DNA from: Centroberyx gerrardi
Taxonomy: Eukaryota > Chordata > Actinopteri > Beryciformes > Berycidae
Direction of reading: 5' to 3'
Assembly: GCF_048128805.1 (NCBI RefSeq)
Contig: NC_135997.1
Coordinates: forward strand, 27,070,315 to 27,134,314
DNA length: 64,000 nucleotides
Shown piece after piece: positions 34,701 through 56,163 of the stretch (its first letter is position 1; the number at the start of each line of letters is the position of its first letter). The position numbers and the translations under genes are program-made. The notes beneath the pieces were generated by a model. That model was not told the DNA's origin. It saw nothing but the letters and a program-made list of their open reading frames with translations, and did no database searches.

Positions 34701-36114
34701 AATGCCTAAAATGTAAGACATTTGCTCTGGGCTGATATCGTCCGCAGATCAGAGCTAGTAAAATGCTGGTGTATAATTACATCCATGCACGCAACCCTTC
34801 TTGCATGTCATGTGATGGACGATCCCCCAGGGAGACAGCCCAGCACTCCGCACCGATGGCCAGATAATCCCCGGCCTGGAAACATCACAGTCAGAAACCC
34901 TTTTATTCACAAAGTGCAATAAATATGCAGGAGCAAAGGTGCAGAGACACATTGACAAGATAGAAAGCATGAATTTTAACCCAAAAAAATGGACAGAGAT
35001 GCAGAGTGCCAGTGTACTGCGGCTGCCAGGCTCGGCACCAACCGGAAAAAACAATCACTGACAAGGCAATTCCCCTGGTGCTGACCCTGACGGCAAACTG
35101 TTCCAGTACATAAACATTACTGGAAATACCACCCAGGCATGATAATCTGGAGCTGGGTTAGTGTCCATGGCATTTGTTAAGGTTTTGAAGTTCCAAAACT
35201 CTAAAAAAAAAAACATGAAGAACCATAATAACCTGAAGTTCATCATTAAATTTGGAATATAGAGGATGTAAAAGTATCATCCTTTTGTCAACCAAGGAAT
35301 TAATTTTGTTACTATCCATTAAAAAACACTATCATTTGCATGAATTTTGCATCATCAATCATTAGTAGAAGTATCACTTTTCTCAACACTTTGGAACAGC
35401 ACTCCTCAGCTGTCTTCATAAACATTTCACATAGACAGGCAGTATAGAGTGAAGAGTTGCACTCATGCCGTCAAAACTGCTGAGTTAGAGAAGAAAAAAT
35501 GTTCAGAACTGAGAGAATATTTCTTGAGAAATCCCCCTTAGATTTTGTGCAACTGTTTAAATTTTTAATTCAGAGGATGAAAAGGTATCCTGGCACAACT
35601 TTTCCCACTGACAAGGTGCACAGAATGGGCAGGTAACACTGGAAAAGAATAGATTCCAGCAACGCTTGCAGTGCTGAGAACAAATATTTTGACGGGGCCA
35701 CGAGCCGAGACGCGTTGGTTTTACTAATAAATACATTTTTAATTCAGACAGTCGTAGAGTGGGTTCCCGGTCTGTTCCTGTCCACGTTTCATTGGTCAAT
35801 CAGCTTTAAACTGCTGTGTAGGTTTTATAACCTGAAAAAAACTGGCGGGCTGTCTGGGTGAATGAGTAGACGGCACCCCTGCTGTGTTCTATTGTGCCAC
35901 ATTTGGGCTAATTGGAGCATAAAGTAGGATGATTACAGTAATGCTCCTCCTAATCTCTTAAGTGTGAATCCCCCCTAAAACACGTAATAACCCCCAATAA
36001 GCAAAACCTTCCAAGAGCCTCCATGACTTTGTTGCATAGACACTAGTCTGCAGCTCCATTGGATACTTTTTAACCGTCATATAACCAGGCAAGTTGATTA
36101 AGAGCACATCATCT

Positions 36115-36235
36115 TTTACAACTTTTTTTTTTATCTTCATTGAGATAGTAAGGGAAACAGGAGAGAGAATAGATTCAGTTGGGATGTGATCCTGGTCCAA
36201 TCGAGTCTACAGACTGGGGTCTTTTAACCACCACA
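36115..36235 (-). mobile_element. reversed SINE family B-like fragment
   Basis: On the minus strand it reads from a tRNA-like head (GACTCGATTGGACCAGGATC) into a CTCTCCTGTTTCCCTTACTA tail. It is heavily diverged. Confidence 0.4.
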
Positions 36236-37725
36236 ACATCAGTGGGCACAACACAGGATTTACAGTGACAACTTGTGGCAGTTATCCACATTCACACTCA
36301 CACCTACACTTCAACAGTAGGTATTAGTTCAAGTCTTACACACAAAACACAAGGTTTTTCACAAGGTTAAAAGAATAAGATAACAGAACAAGAAACAATC
36401 CAAACAGACAAAAAAAAAGACCAGGCACATTTCCAAAAAAGCAGGTAAAACGCATCAGTTCCACTAAAAGGCCACAGTGTAAAAATGGGTCTTCAATCGA
36501 TTTTTAAAAATGGAAATACATTCTGCTGACTTTACACTGTCTAGGGGCCAAAATAGCAAAACTGCAATCACCCTTTAGTTTAGTGGACCGTGGAGCGATG
36601 CAGAGCCCCTGATCAGAAAACAGGGAAGGAAGTGCATCTCTTATTCACTTCCCCCAACCAGACTTCAGGATCACACCGCTGCCCTGCAGGGCCTACAACT
36701 TTGGACATGACGTTGCTGTTTTCTACTCTCACTTTTAAGTAGAAGAACTATATAAAATTTCAAAATTGCCTGTGAAGTGAGTAACAAAAGCCAGTGATTC
36801 TCCAAGGCAGTCAGAAGCCCTGGAAGACAGGGGCGGACTGCCAGAGCTCACATGGTTGCAAGTCAAAAGAGTCAAGATGAAAGCAAGGCTTGTGCCTGAG
36901 GCAGGTTTGGCTACTGAGCCAGAGACTATATTCTTATTCAAATAACACACTGTAATAATAGCTTGCCATGTCACTAATAATGCCTCCACATGTGGAATTG
37001 GTTTTAGAGATCGAAAATACAGGAAAATGCTGCAGCAGGTACTGCTGTAATCTCTCTTGAGACGCTCAAGGTGAGTGGGTGGGTTTCAAACTGTAATTAC
37101 TCTGGCACTCTTCCAGAGGCAAGTACGGATGTAGCTGTCGTGCTGCACAGTAGAAGTCCCACTTTTTATTGCATGCTTGCTAAATTACTGCTGCACTTTG
37201 GCTCTATCCCCAAGAGGAATTGTTTAAAAAATCACGTTATGCTCTCTTTTCAGGCGTTGGAGCGTACAAGGAATGGTCTTGTAACTGGAGACACAAGAGA
37301 ATTGTGGATACTAATTAGATTTGACTGTATAACGTTCAAAAAAAGAATTGTGTGCAGTATTATTGTGGGATAGAAGCATGATACTGAATGCATGAAGGGG
37401 GCTTTTACAGTGGCTGAGAATGTAACACCGACAGAAAATGCACCTTAATGTATGCAAAGCCCATTCGCCCCTTCAGTCTCATTATATTTAAATTACAGTA
37501 GATACAGCAGTATTGACATGCCGTGGGTATACAGATAGTCGCAGATGTAGATACAGTTTGCGTAGGAGTGCATAAAAGCACAGTCTGCCCGCTGACTGAG
37601 CTCTCCTGAATCCTGAACAGTGGTGTTCAGTGAGAGGAGCACTCCGGTGTTGGTTGACAGCTCCATGAGTTGGGGCACAAAGCGCCCTTTATGTGTGTGA
37701 GGGTTCCACCCTGTGACTCAGGGAG

Positions 37726-37726
<1 letters not shown>

Positions 37727-37768
<42 letters not shown>
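37727..37768. repeat. TG microsatellite
   Basis: A pure TG run of about 42 bases in the intergenic region. Confidence 0.9.
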
Positions 37769-37771
<3 letters not shown>

Positions 37772-38883
37772 AGGTAGCGGAGCCCCAGGGGACCTGCTGT
37801 GAGGTGAGCTCTGTTACACCGCACAAAAGAACACCTTCCCTCCGGAGCACACGGGTCCCGCCACTGCCAGGAAATGGAGTGAAAATATGCTCGCCACAGG
37901 ATTACCTCATACACTCAGAATCTTTGGTTACTGACACTTTGGCGAGTTAGTTTGTCCCCTAAAAGCTGCAACAAAAAAACGGCCTCCTGTTTGCTCTCTG
38001 CATGGCTACTTTCTCAGTACGCAGCCTGTCCGTGAATCAGTTGATTCTTCACTTCGGGGACCAGTTCAGTTGACACTTTTATAGAAATAAATGTCTGTTT
38101 TGCTAATCTCTATCGCCGATTGATACACAATAGTGATTCAATTTATATCCAGATTATGAAAGCTTTTACATTTGCTGTTCTAAACACCTGGTGTCTGGTA
38201 GGTCTGTCCTGGGAAAAATCCTCTGGTGCACAAGAAGTGATGTGTTTCACATTTGTGTGGCTGGTTTTCTGGTGTGTTTTTTAGGTGAGGTGTTTTATTA
38301 AAGAACACCAAAAGTCAAAGTCACATTTATGGCAGCAGGAAGAGCGATTTGTTTGGAATAAACAGAAGAAGAAGTGGGTGGTTAGCATGAGCAGTGATAG
38401 CCACCATGGCTGAACAGACAGAGAAAAGAGCGCCACCTACAGAAACTCAAACTGCATCAACAGAAAATCCAAGGAAAATGACGCGGTACTGGACACTGTT
38501 TGATCTCTTCTTGTGGATTACCACTTTAACCCAGAGTCATGTGTATTGATATAGTAGCAACATTATGATGCTGCTTGACGAAGACCAGCACAGGTTGAAA
38601 CGTTGCTGAGGAAACTAAGGAAGCAGCAATCCAGTGTGGGAGTATCTTGGGTATCTCTAACATTGTGATGCTGACAAACAACCATTGGTGTGAATTTGGG
38701 AGCAACAATGAATACAAAAATCTTAAGTCATTTAACTCAGCAGTTCTCTGTATGCAAAAACCCACACAGAGATGAACTGCTGAAAGAAACCTCTGATTAT
38801 TGTGTGAGGTCAGGATCTTATAATAGAATAAATATGTATATGCAAAATTGTCAGCACAACAATATTTTGCCTTGCTAAGGAGG

Positions 38884-38917
38884 TGTGTGTGTGTGTGTGT
38901 GTGTGTGTGGGGGGGGG
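38884..38917. repeat. TG microsatellite ending in a G run
   Basis: A TG run passes directly into about nine G residues. Confidence 0.85.
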
Positions 38918-41034
38918 TCACCCAGTTCTCCCTGCTGCCCCACAAGACTGCTGCTGGCTCCCTATACTGGCAGTATGACGAGCTCTGCCCACGCACTTAA
39001 GTTAATCTTTATATAACTCCAGTAGTCGTGGGAAAAATGGAACAGGGTCTGACTCAATGTCTCTTTTTTTTTTTTTTTTTTGCAGGCCGCAGGGTCCCTG
39101 TGTCACCGCTGTCAATGGCAGCCTCAGACTACAAACTGGGAACTGGAGAAGGCCCTGTCCGCTGGCTTAGATACGAGGGGGAAGTCATGTGTTTGACCCT
39201 AAAGCATTGCGGGGCTAATGTTTAGCCTAAGAGAATGTCTTCCCCGTAGGTTCCTGGGAGGAGAGGATGGCTGATTGCGAGCAGATTAAAGGCATTCCGA
39301 CCAAGTTCAAGCGAGTATAAAGCCTGGCTGCTGACCTGCAGGGCGCTGTTCTCCTCTGAGGCTCGGCTTCCTTGCTTGTTTACATGCAAGGATACTGACC
39401 TCAGAATACTTCCAGAGACTTGCGCTGTGGCTGGTGATGAATACAAATGCATGGGGAGCGTGCTGAAGAAGAGAACAGGGACCTCAGAAGATACTCCGAA
39501 AGATGAGGACTGTGCAGTCAGTGAGGAAGCTGCTCTCCGTCTGACACCGCCATGAACTTGGGACTGTGTAGTCGGAGTGGCGTGGGGGTGACGTCGCCAT
39601 GGCGACCACCGCATTGGGGCAGGTTGGGACCCTGATCAAGCCAGGGGGGCAGCTCTTAAACAGGCCAGAGACAAAATGACTGACAGGCCCAACCAATAAA
39701 GCATGAAGTGGAATGCGAGGGTATGCAGCACCATTGTTCCACAAACATCTCAGGAACGTGCACAGGACCTTTTTCATGCTATTTGATTCTGCTTTCTAAA
39801 GAATAAACCTGAGCTTTTTCCTGTAGCAGCCCTAATCACCTATTTCCTCAGGTTTACTTGCTGTTTGTTCAGTTCAACACCCCACCACCTGGCTTAAATA
39901 GTTGAAAAGAGAGTCATAACTGTGTGTTGGGCTCCAGTTAATACCAGTGAGTCTAACTGTGTTTCCATGGCTCTGACACTTCTGACACTCTTGAATAGAG
40001 AAGTTTCTTTCAGAGATGTGATTCCATTTGAAGAATGTGACACCCTCTCTGACAAACGACTGGATGGAATCATGTGATTGTCATATATTGAACAATGAAT
40101 ATCAGTGAATGTTTTTTTCCCCAATATGGATGTATAGCTATTTCAAAAATGTGTTTTCTGTTCATGGTCTAAGGTAGTTGGAAACGGTACGCTCTTTGAA
40201 CAGGAGAGCATTCTACTAATGTTTTGCAACATACCTGCTGCTAATCATCCTGAAAATGTCAATTAGCAGGGTTTCTATCCTCAGCCAAATTCACTTTGTT
40301 CTGTATCTTGTTTCAGAGCCAGAAATAAAAAGGCCAAGTTATGTTTGAAGTAAAGTATTGTTGCCTGGCAACAGCATTGAAAAGCCGGCAGTGTCTAGGG
40401 TCTGGGATTTTTTTTTACTTTCTGTTTGTCCTTATACACACTCAGTAATTGTGCTCAGCAGCAGGTTTGAGAAGGAAGAGACATAGTGAAATATATTATA
40501 AGTCTCGTTTAGTGTATGGTGGTTAAAGGCATCACTGTACTGCATGATCTGTTGTTTCCTTACCCTTATGATATTTATTAATGTCATGTTTACATGAGGA
40601 GTTCACAGACAGCTTTGTGTTGACAATATGAAAACATACAGCAAACAAAGTTTCACGATGATTAAATAGATTGACAGTGAGGAACGGCTGGTCACATGAA
40701 GTTTTCCAGATGTTGCTTTGGCCTGATGTTTGTTTTGCTCTCTAAATGGATGCTGTGATGTCTGGGGATTTGTGGGGACGGAACAGAGCAGATGCACTGA
40801 CCTTTGACCCTATGTTCCACTGAATAAATAGTTGATTACTGGGTGGCTGATTTGGGCTCCACTAAATAAGTCTGGCACTCTAATGCCATCTAGTGACCTG
40901 TTGCTTGCAGAAACTCAATAAGTCAAACAGGTTTTCATTGTTTTTTTGTTTTTTTTCCCCTTTCTTTTTTCCCTTTATTTGGGTTTTGCTGAGAATGCAT
41001 GCTCTTCTTTTTTCGGCATCACCTCCCAGCACAT

Positions 41035-41135
41035 TCATACGGTTACACCCAGTTACAACCACAGTCCTCTACTGTTGACACGGAGCAGCTCCACTGCAAC
41101 AATTGTGGGTTAAGAGCCTTACTCACTGATTATTG
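41035..41135 (-). mobile_element. reversed SINE family A fragment
   Basis: Read on the minus strand, it carries TTGCAGTGGAGCTGCTCCGT and AGAGGACTGTGGTTGTAACTG, matching the body of the copy at 59104-59433. It is truncated and lies between wtip and gpi. Confidence 0.5.
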
Positions 41136-41330
41136 TTGAAGGATGGGAGAGTGTCATTCATTTACTCTCCTCGCCCAGAGCCTGAATCACACATTTACAG
41201 TTACATTATGTAAGTGTGTTCGTTCCTGCTCAATATGTATTCAGATCACAGTGTAGCTGTTTTCCACATTGGGACAGGTATGACAGCGTCACCCAGAAAA
41301 CAACACAGACGTTGACTTTGTGTAAAGATA

Positions 41331-41336
41331 TTTATT
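41331..41336 (-). terminator. gpi: gpi poly(A) signal candidate
   Basis: TTTATT on the plus strand is AATAAA in the gpi direction, about 290 bases past the gpi stop codon at 41625-41627. It implies a compact 3' UTR of about 300 bases. Confidence 0.65.
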
Positions 41337-41624
41337 CCGAAAGCTACATTGCTCTGACAGTGGAGAGGGAGTGCGATCACATTCACCCTGCCTTCCACAG
41401 TAGCTTTTCCCCTCACAGTGGTAAACTAACAAACATAGAAAAGACGGCGCTGTAGACAGTCACGATATTCATAATGATAGTACAAACATAAAAAGTGCTT
41501 CTGCTCGACTGCGTGGGAGTGACCAGCTGCTTGTGTGAGTCTCCTGTCCGTGCAGCTAGGACACGCTCGTGAGCCGGTGAGCTGCATAGTGTGGGGAGGG
41601 ACAGCGGAGGTTGTCGGCGGCCAC

Positions 41625-49808
<8,184 letters not shown>

Positions 49809-50816
49809 GTTGTCAAGAGGGGCTTGCCGTGGTCCGTCGTGCTCAACTAGCCTGGCTGAGTGGGACCCAGCAGCTCAGGGGGAGAGCCTTTTGAAGGGCA
49901 TCCAGTCCAGCACCACACTTGCCCCTCCTACAAGTCACACTATATCCAGGGCTTGTGCATGCCACACCGCCACACTTTGCAGTGCATGCTGATAGTGGCG
50001 GGTCACCAGTGCAGCAGCACACAATGTCCTGTAGACAGAGTTGAGTTCAATGTGCTGCTCAAATGTCATGCTCATATATTTTGTATTGCCTGTAATGCTG
50101 GTGATCTAGAAATGAGTTTATTCCACTGTTGCACTCATTGTAAGCCCCTCTGGATAAGAGTCAGTTCAATGTCTAAAATGGAGATTACCTTAAATACATT
50201 AGTAGTAGTCTTAAGTAAACTACAAGGGGTTTATATTATAGGCAGTAGTGGATAGAACTTGCATCATATTGTATAACCATATACATAGATTTAATTAGCT
50301 AATGTTCTTATCTGTAGCAATTTGCATTGGATGCTATGGCAAGGAGTGGGGAGTTTTTTCTCACAATTTTCTGACTTTAATCTAATCTCTAATCTCTCAT
50401 TTTTGGCAAGGAACCAAGTTGAATCACTTTTTATTTATTTATTTAATTTTATTTTAAGCCTTCAAATACAACAAATTGCCAAAGACAGTTCTTTCTAGAA
50501 CACCAGAGTTAAATGAGTATAGTACATATTAGCATATATGTTATAAGACAATATCCAAAAATAGATCCAAAATAGAAATGAACAATACATACATTCCAGG
50601 GGTTAAATTACTTTACACTGTGTAAAAACAAAGTGTAATTTCTAGGCATTTTTATAAATTTTAGAGATTTGGAGAATGTCGCTAATTCTAATAATCTAGG
50701 AGATGTAAAACTAGGTGGATCTTGTGAACAGACTTTGCAAGGTCGGATCAATCAGGTGGAACACGTCAGTCCACACGTCAGCGAGGAGGTGCAACAAACA
50801 TGGCATCAAGTTTACC
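49809..50816. other. gpi: gpi upstream region
   Basis: It contains the gpi 5' UTR or an upstream non-coding exon junction, but no transcription start can be placed. CpG content is low, unusual for a housekeeping promoter. A repeat tail lies at 50125-50180. The remaining sequence is AT-rich and shows no feature. Confidence 0.5.
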
Positions 50817-51070
50817 TAGGGACAGACCTGTTGGAAGCAGGCAGTGAAGCGGTGCATGTACTGGTCGTAGGGCAGCATGGCGTGGGTCTCAACAATAGAG
50901 GTCTCAACACTGGAGAAGGACGAATATAAAGGAGACGCACAACCACCAAATGTGGTTAAGGATAAGAAGTTAAAATAATAATAAAAATAATTATTTGTGC
51001 AAGCTACAGTAAGCTTTTGTCGCCCTCTAGTGTTTGATAAACAATATTACGTGCTGTACTCAATACACCA
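50817..51070 (-). pseudogene. decayed partial copy of the gpi exon 12 to intron 9 region
   Basis: Positions 50817-50894 match 44874-44951 with about five differences over 78 bases. The match covers the 3' half of gpi exon 12 (frame [21 protein letters not shown], one Tyr-to-Cys change) and runs across the splice donor into intron 12, so it is a genomic copy and not a processed one. Two further collinear matches follow: 50908-50940 with 45114-45147 (ACTGGAGAAG ... GAGACGC), and 51029-51070 with 45791-45832 (CCTCTAGTGTTTGATAAA(T/C)AATATT). The original spans about 960 bases and the copy about 255, so internal deletions occurred. Exon 11 and exon 10 are missing. It is in the same orientation as gpi and is not functional. 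Confidence 0.85.
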
Positions 51071-51599
51071 AAACGGCCACTTGGGTGCGATAAAGTCCAC
51101 AAGTTATTGTTGGGCGCATCAGTTCATGGGTGTGATCAGCACCATATTATATTCTTGAAAAGTTTCCTAGACAGCAGTCTACACAAGGTACAGACCTGTT
51201 TCAAAGGCATCAGCTTACAGTTGCTTTTGGTGATAATAATATTTGAATGATCTGGATTAGTTTTGAAAAGGGTGTCAACTTTTGTCGTGTATTTGAGTAA
51301 AAGGGCGCCCCCAGTCTAGATAGAGAAACGTCTCATCAGATGTACACACAGAAAGGTGCGTCAAGCTAACCGGAGATAGTCCGAGTAACACTGGAAGTTA
51401 GGTGATTACGCCTTTAAAATAAAAGCACACGATCTGTCACTTTTGAGAAAAAGAATAACAAGTATCAAATAATTTTATTTGCAACAAATTTCTCCCTAAA
51501 ATAGTCATCATTTTCACTTTGGCACTTTGTATTACTCAAAAACAGTTCAAACATATGTTCTTCGGTAAGGGTTTTACTGTGAAAGTTCTGACAGGAAGT

Positions 51600-52750
51600 G
51601 TTATTTTGTTATTGTAGACGACTTTACACTGGTCACACAGACAGGGGATTCGCTGTCAAGAGGGTGGATGCCTAGAGCTGGTGAGCGATGCGGTGATTAA
51701 CTTATCGTTTACTAACGTTTATGTCTTGTGTTTCACTGAAGCTGTCCGTGATTTTCCTGGTTACGACGACATTGACTGTTGTTGGCCGATATCGGAATCC
51801 CACCGTGCCAGTTACATTTGCCTGTGCTTTCTCTCAACGCAGAGAATCGTGTCGCAGAGAGCTAGCTGGGTAGCTAACATTAGTTAGCTCACTTAGCTAT
51901 TTAGCTAGCCTGGGTTAGTACCGATATAACTTAGTGCGCCCATTATCGGACACGTCCCTTTCTGACGTCCTTCTCTCCTTATTCCCGCAACAATTTGACG
52001 ACGAACCCCCACGAACAGTCAGTTCACAGTTTCCAAACAGGTTTACCAATGCATGTGCCATTTTCTATATGTCGAAGTACAAAGCCAATTTGATCTCTTA
52101 TGGAAACAGGCGCATACGCCTATGCTAGCGCAGTACGAGCGATTGGCGGCCGCGGCTATTTCTGTTTCCTCGGCTCCTACGCCTTGTATCAGTGGGAAGC
52201 GCTCTAGACCAGATCCATATGTTGTCAACAGATAGTTGTGGAAGAACGGAGAAATTATGCCGGGGTACGGAAAGAACAATAACTGGCATTACGTATTAAC
52301 AACGACCGGGTTTAACTGTATGTCCGATAACGGACCTAAGTGTTCGAGGTTTTCTGCGCTGCATCGGTAATCGTCCATCACGCGAAAAATAGAATGTAGG
52401 TTACACACACAGACGGTAGATACATGGTTTTAGAACTGCTCTGTCAATTTAAGTAAGTGGTTGCGGTTATACTGATAAAATTGATGGGCTTCATGGAAAC
52501 TGCGTTAGCTTGCTAGCTAGCAAGAGTGTCTGTCTCTGTGTGGCCAGTGGGCGAGTGTCAAAGTAGGGAATGCAACGGACCCAAGGTACCGGTTAGCTAG
52601 CGTCTGTGTTCGCTGTTGTATTTTTGTGTCATTCGCTTTTCAATCGTTTGCCGTAATGTTGCATTGATGCCGCGCAAGTCTGTGCGGCGAAATTGTATTT
52701 AGGGCGTTAAAAGGCCGTATTAATAGCTTGCGACATAGTGTTCCCATGAC
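51600..52750. promoter_or_regulatory. CpG-rich candidate promoter, possibly bidirectional
   Basis: CpG dinucleotides are clearly denser here than in the flanks (for example around 51940-52020, 52100-52160 and 52660-52700). It lies upstream of minus-strand gpi and could serve gpi through a distal non-coding exon, an unseen plus-strand gene, or both. A plus-strand frame over 52053-52235 ends in ISGKRSRPDPYVVNR, then TAG, and stays open to about 52370. I do not recognise it. GCTAGC-rich words occur near 51860-51910 and 52505. Confidence 0.4.
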
Positions 52751-55700
52751 TTGGGCCATGTCATCTCGGAGAGTTTCGATGAAACTGGCTAACTGCGCTT
52801 GCGGGGATTCCATTACACCTTCCTGCTAAATAGTGATCGGATTCTTAAATAGTGTCTTTGCAAGTAGAAAACTAACCATCTACCCAAAACCAAACTAACC
52901 AACTGGTTAGTTTTTTGTCTTATTTAAGTTCCATATTGAGGTAACAGTGCTTCGCAGTTGCATTCAAGGCGAATCGCCGGATAGTAGCCGTGCTGCTAGA
53001 TAACGCTGGATAGTTAGTTAGCTGCAGTAGGAGTATTGTCCCCCAATGCAATTTACAGAGAAATTATGCAGCTAACTCGGGTACTGGTTTAATGCATGGC
53101 TCATGCACCAAAACTCGGGAAACGGCTTCTTTCATCTAGTTTTAGCGAATCGTACTCTGTCTGCCAAGGTAGGAGCACCACACAATGGAAGTGATGGTCG
53201 TAGTATATTTTTTATGGTCTATTCAGTGCAGAGGAGATTGTCTAGAACTTGCATTAATAAATAACGTTGCCCCACTTCTCTCGGGGGGTGTACTACAGTC
53301 TAGCCAGAGATCTGTCTTCTGAGATCATGTGGAATGTGCTTCCTGTTTGGGTCGTTGGAGTTTAGAAATTAAAGTAAAAGCGACCATTTAGCTTTCTCAA
53401 GTTTTGTGCTTATAGATTTATCAGAAGAATAGGGGCGTTGTCCGTGGCTATGTTGTGTAATTTCTGATCTTTTTATCATTTAAAATCAGAATGTTGTCAA
53501 TGTTAGATTTGTAGGTTTGGGTGTAGTCGTTGCATTGTCTTTGAGGTACTTGTCATTATTTGAATGAGATGTCTGTATATTGGTAGCAGTTCATTGTTGA
53601 AGGGGGTATTATCCAGAACCAGATAGTTTTTCATCATTTACAGTGGCCACTTAGCTGGCTGGTGGATTCTAAAAGATGAACTTACCAAGCCACAGCCAAA
53701 TTTCACCAAGAGGTGACTGGTGTTAAATTTACCCCTGGACCCTGGTACTTATTCTAATATAGGGGGTAGATTGGTTTTTGCTGCCATATTACAAGTATAT
53801 TATTTTACAGTTTATCTGACAGACATATTTTTTCTACAGAAGTGGGTGGTGTTTCTTTTAGTAACGTTTCTGGGTTATCTTTGGTTAATAATAAATCTAA
53901 AGTAGTAGTCATGACCTTTTGACCTTTGAAACACATTGAAAGTTGTTAGTGCTGTTTGCCTTTGTAGGGCAGTTTGGATGGTGGGTGGGGGGCCCAGTAC
54001 AACTTAGAGTGACATTACAATCTTAATTAAGTTGCAAATTATGCAGTAGTTTCAGACATGGAAGTAGGCATACATAAAGGAAATTGCCATTGTTTTGTTT
54101 TGTTGTGTTTTCTGTAGGCTTATACAGCTTTTGTAGAAACAAGCCCAAGCCTATGTGTTGACATTTGCCACAGCTGTGTCACTATGGAAATACGTGCTTT
54201 GGTCTGCAAAATTCCTGTCTGTGTGGACGCATTCTCTCCAATGGCTTATTCAATTCCCTGCCTGAATAGCCATTACCATTGGTGGACCGGTGCTTAGGCC
54301 TGAGTTGTTTTGGTCATCGTTATTTATCCATATCAGATGTGACCAGCAGTGACACTTTTCCTTAGTGTAACACTGAATCCGGATGCATGTGTGAGGAAGT
54401 CAACCTACAGTCACAAGATTACTGTTTGCGCCTGCCTCGGGTGGAGCACAGCACAGCCCAGGCTTGTGCTGCACCGGCGCTATCTCCACAGGCCAGAATG
54501 ATATTTCCTTCAACAAAGGAGCATTCTAGTGTTTCTCTTGCTGCACAGTTTTAGATTATGCAGATGAATGTCACAGAAGAATCTTTGATGGGGGATGGGG
54601 GGGATTAACCCAGGCCATAGTATTAGGGAGGGAATCTAACATTTTGTGGGGGTTTTTTCACTGTTGTCTGTCAAAAACAGCAATTGGTTAACATGTTCAT
54701 TGCATTCCAACTTTTGGGAGAATGTGATTGAATTGAGGCTAAGTGTTTGTGGCTCCTAGCTAGTTTCTTTCAGATGAACTTTAGATTCTGAGAAAGCTGT
54801 CTTCCTCAAGATGATCTCATAGGAAAAACAGGTGTTGCAGGAAGGAAGCTAAATGTTACCTTCAGGTTGTAGAAATAGCTTCCACTCTCTAGGCACCACC
54901 TTGTGTATATATTCTAAGAACGGATACTGCCTTGACTATGTTGAAACCATGAGCAATGGGGATAGTTGATTGTGTGTCTTGACAGATGGGCTCTCCAAAT
55001 GTCCTTACTCAAACGTTAGACAGTGTCAGCAGTACTTCACCTTTTTCATGCTTTGGCACACTTTTGTGCAGCACAATATTCCATGGCAGGACTAAGATTG
55101 AATTCAGTATTGAGTATTCAGTATTGAGCCGAGGGCATCACGAGGCAAATTCAAGTCAGTCAGTCAGTCAGGTAACGCTTAGTGAGATCTCGCTTTGTGA
55201 GCCGGCCTCTAGAGGGCGACTTTGACTAAGAGACGCAGTATTTCCAATACATAAGCACAAAATCTAAAGTTGGTCGATGTAGAGAAATTGATCTAAATTG
55301 ATCATGTGCTTGATGTGCACATCACGTTATGCTTGTCATTTGGAGATGCGCAGACCAGCAGCATTGTACTCAGTTCAACATAATCTCCTGGTGTGAAAAC
55401 AGAACCATTTGCTCCAAACTCGCCTGTGTTAGTAAGTAAACAGTAACCTGATACCACGTCTTCTGCTGCCCTACAAACGTTAACGGTAGGTAACGTTACC
55501 TTGTGGTATTTAAGTAATGTTAGTGGGATTCTTTAACCGATAACTGTGTCGCAATGCTTCAGTGATTTGAATTGAACACGCGCCGTGGGTCTGTACAGGA
55601 TCTGTGCTTGTTGTGTTTGCCGTAGTATTTTCATGGCATTGAATTTTTGGAAATTAAACTTAGTATTAGTATCAAAATTTGAATTCTGGTAATTTGTGAC

Positions 55701-56136
55701 AACACTAGCGTATATATACATTCAACACTAAATACCAAGAGCTGCCAGCCAAGGATGAAACTGCAGTAATGGTTTATGGGGCAGCAATGCTTGATTATAT
55801 GTAATTGTAACATTGTGGCATGTACTGGTTGAGAGCCACTGGAGCTTAAGTTGGGCCTGGGTGCTATACTGTATTTTGAGGTATACTGATTGGGATCCCC
55901 ACCACGGTGTGGGCTTTTACAATACTGTTAACCGAAATTGTATTGTCATTTGAATCCAGTAAATATAAACATTGCATATTGCAGGAATAGAATTAATGAT
56001 GAAATGGGAGCAAAAATTGGATGAGGATAGAGCATCTTGAATGAAAGCAGCACTGGGAGAGTTTTTTTTATATACGAGACCTCAAAAACGCATTTGGCTT
56101 GACGTCACATGACAGTGCAATATGTACTGGGAACCC

Positions 56137-56163
56137 CCCCCCCCCCCCCCAAAAAAAAAAAAA
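56137..56163. repeat. C-homopolymer joined to A-homopolymer
   Basis: About 17 C residues pass directly into about 13 A residues. Length is likely to be unreliable in any assembly. Confidence 0.85.

Larger units (their letters stand above)
33411..41310. other. intergenic region between wtip and gpi (tail to tail)
   Basis: About 7.9 kb with no recognised coding exon, tRNA or rRNA. It holds LINE-like pieces (34195-34470, 34485-34700), a reversed SINE (36115-36235), GT microsatellites (37727-37768, 38884-38908), a G run after the second of these, and a reversed SINE near 41035-41135. Open frames here match no family I know. Neither pdcd2l nor uba2 is present. Confidence 0.7.
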
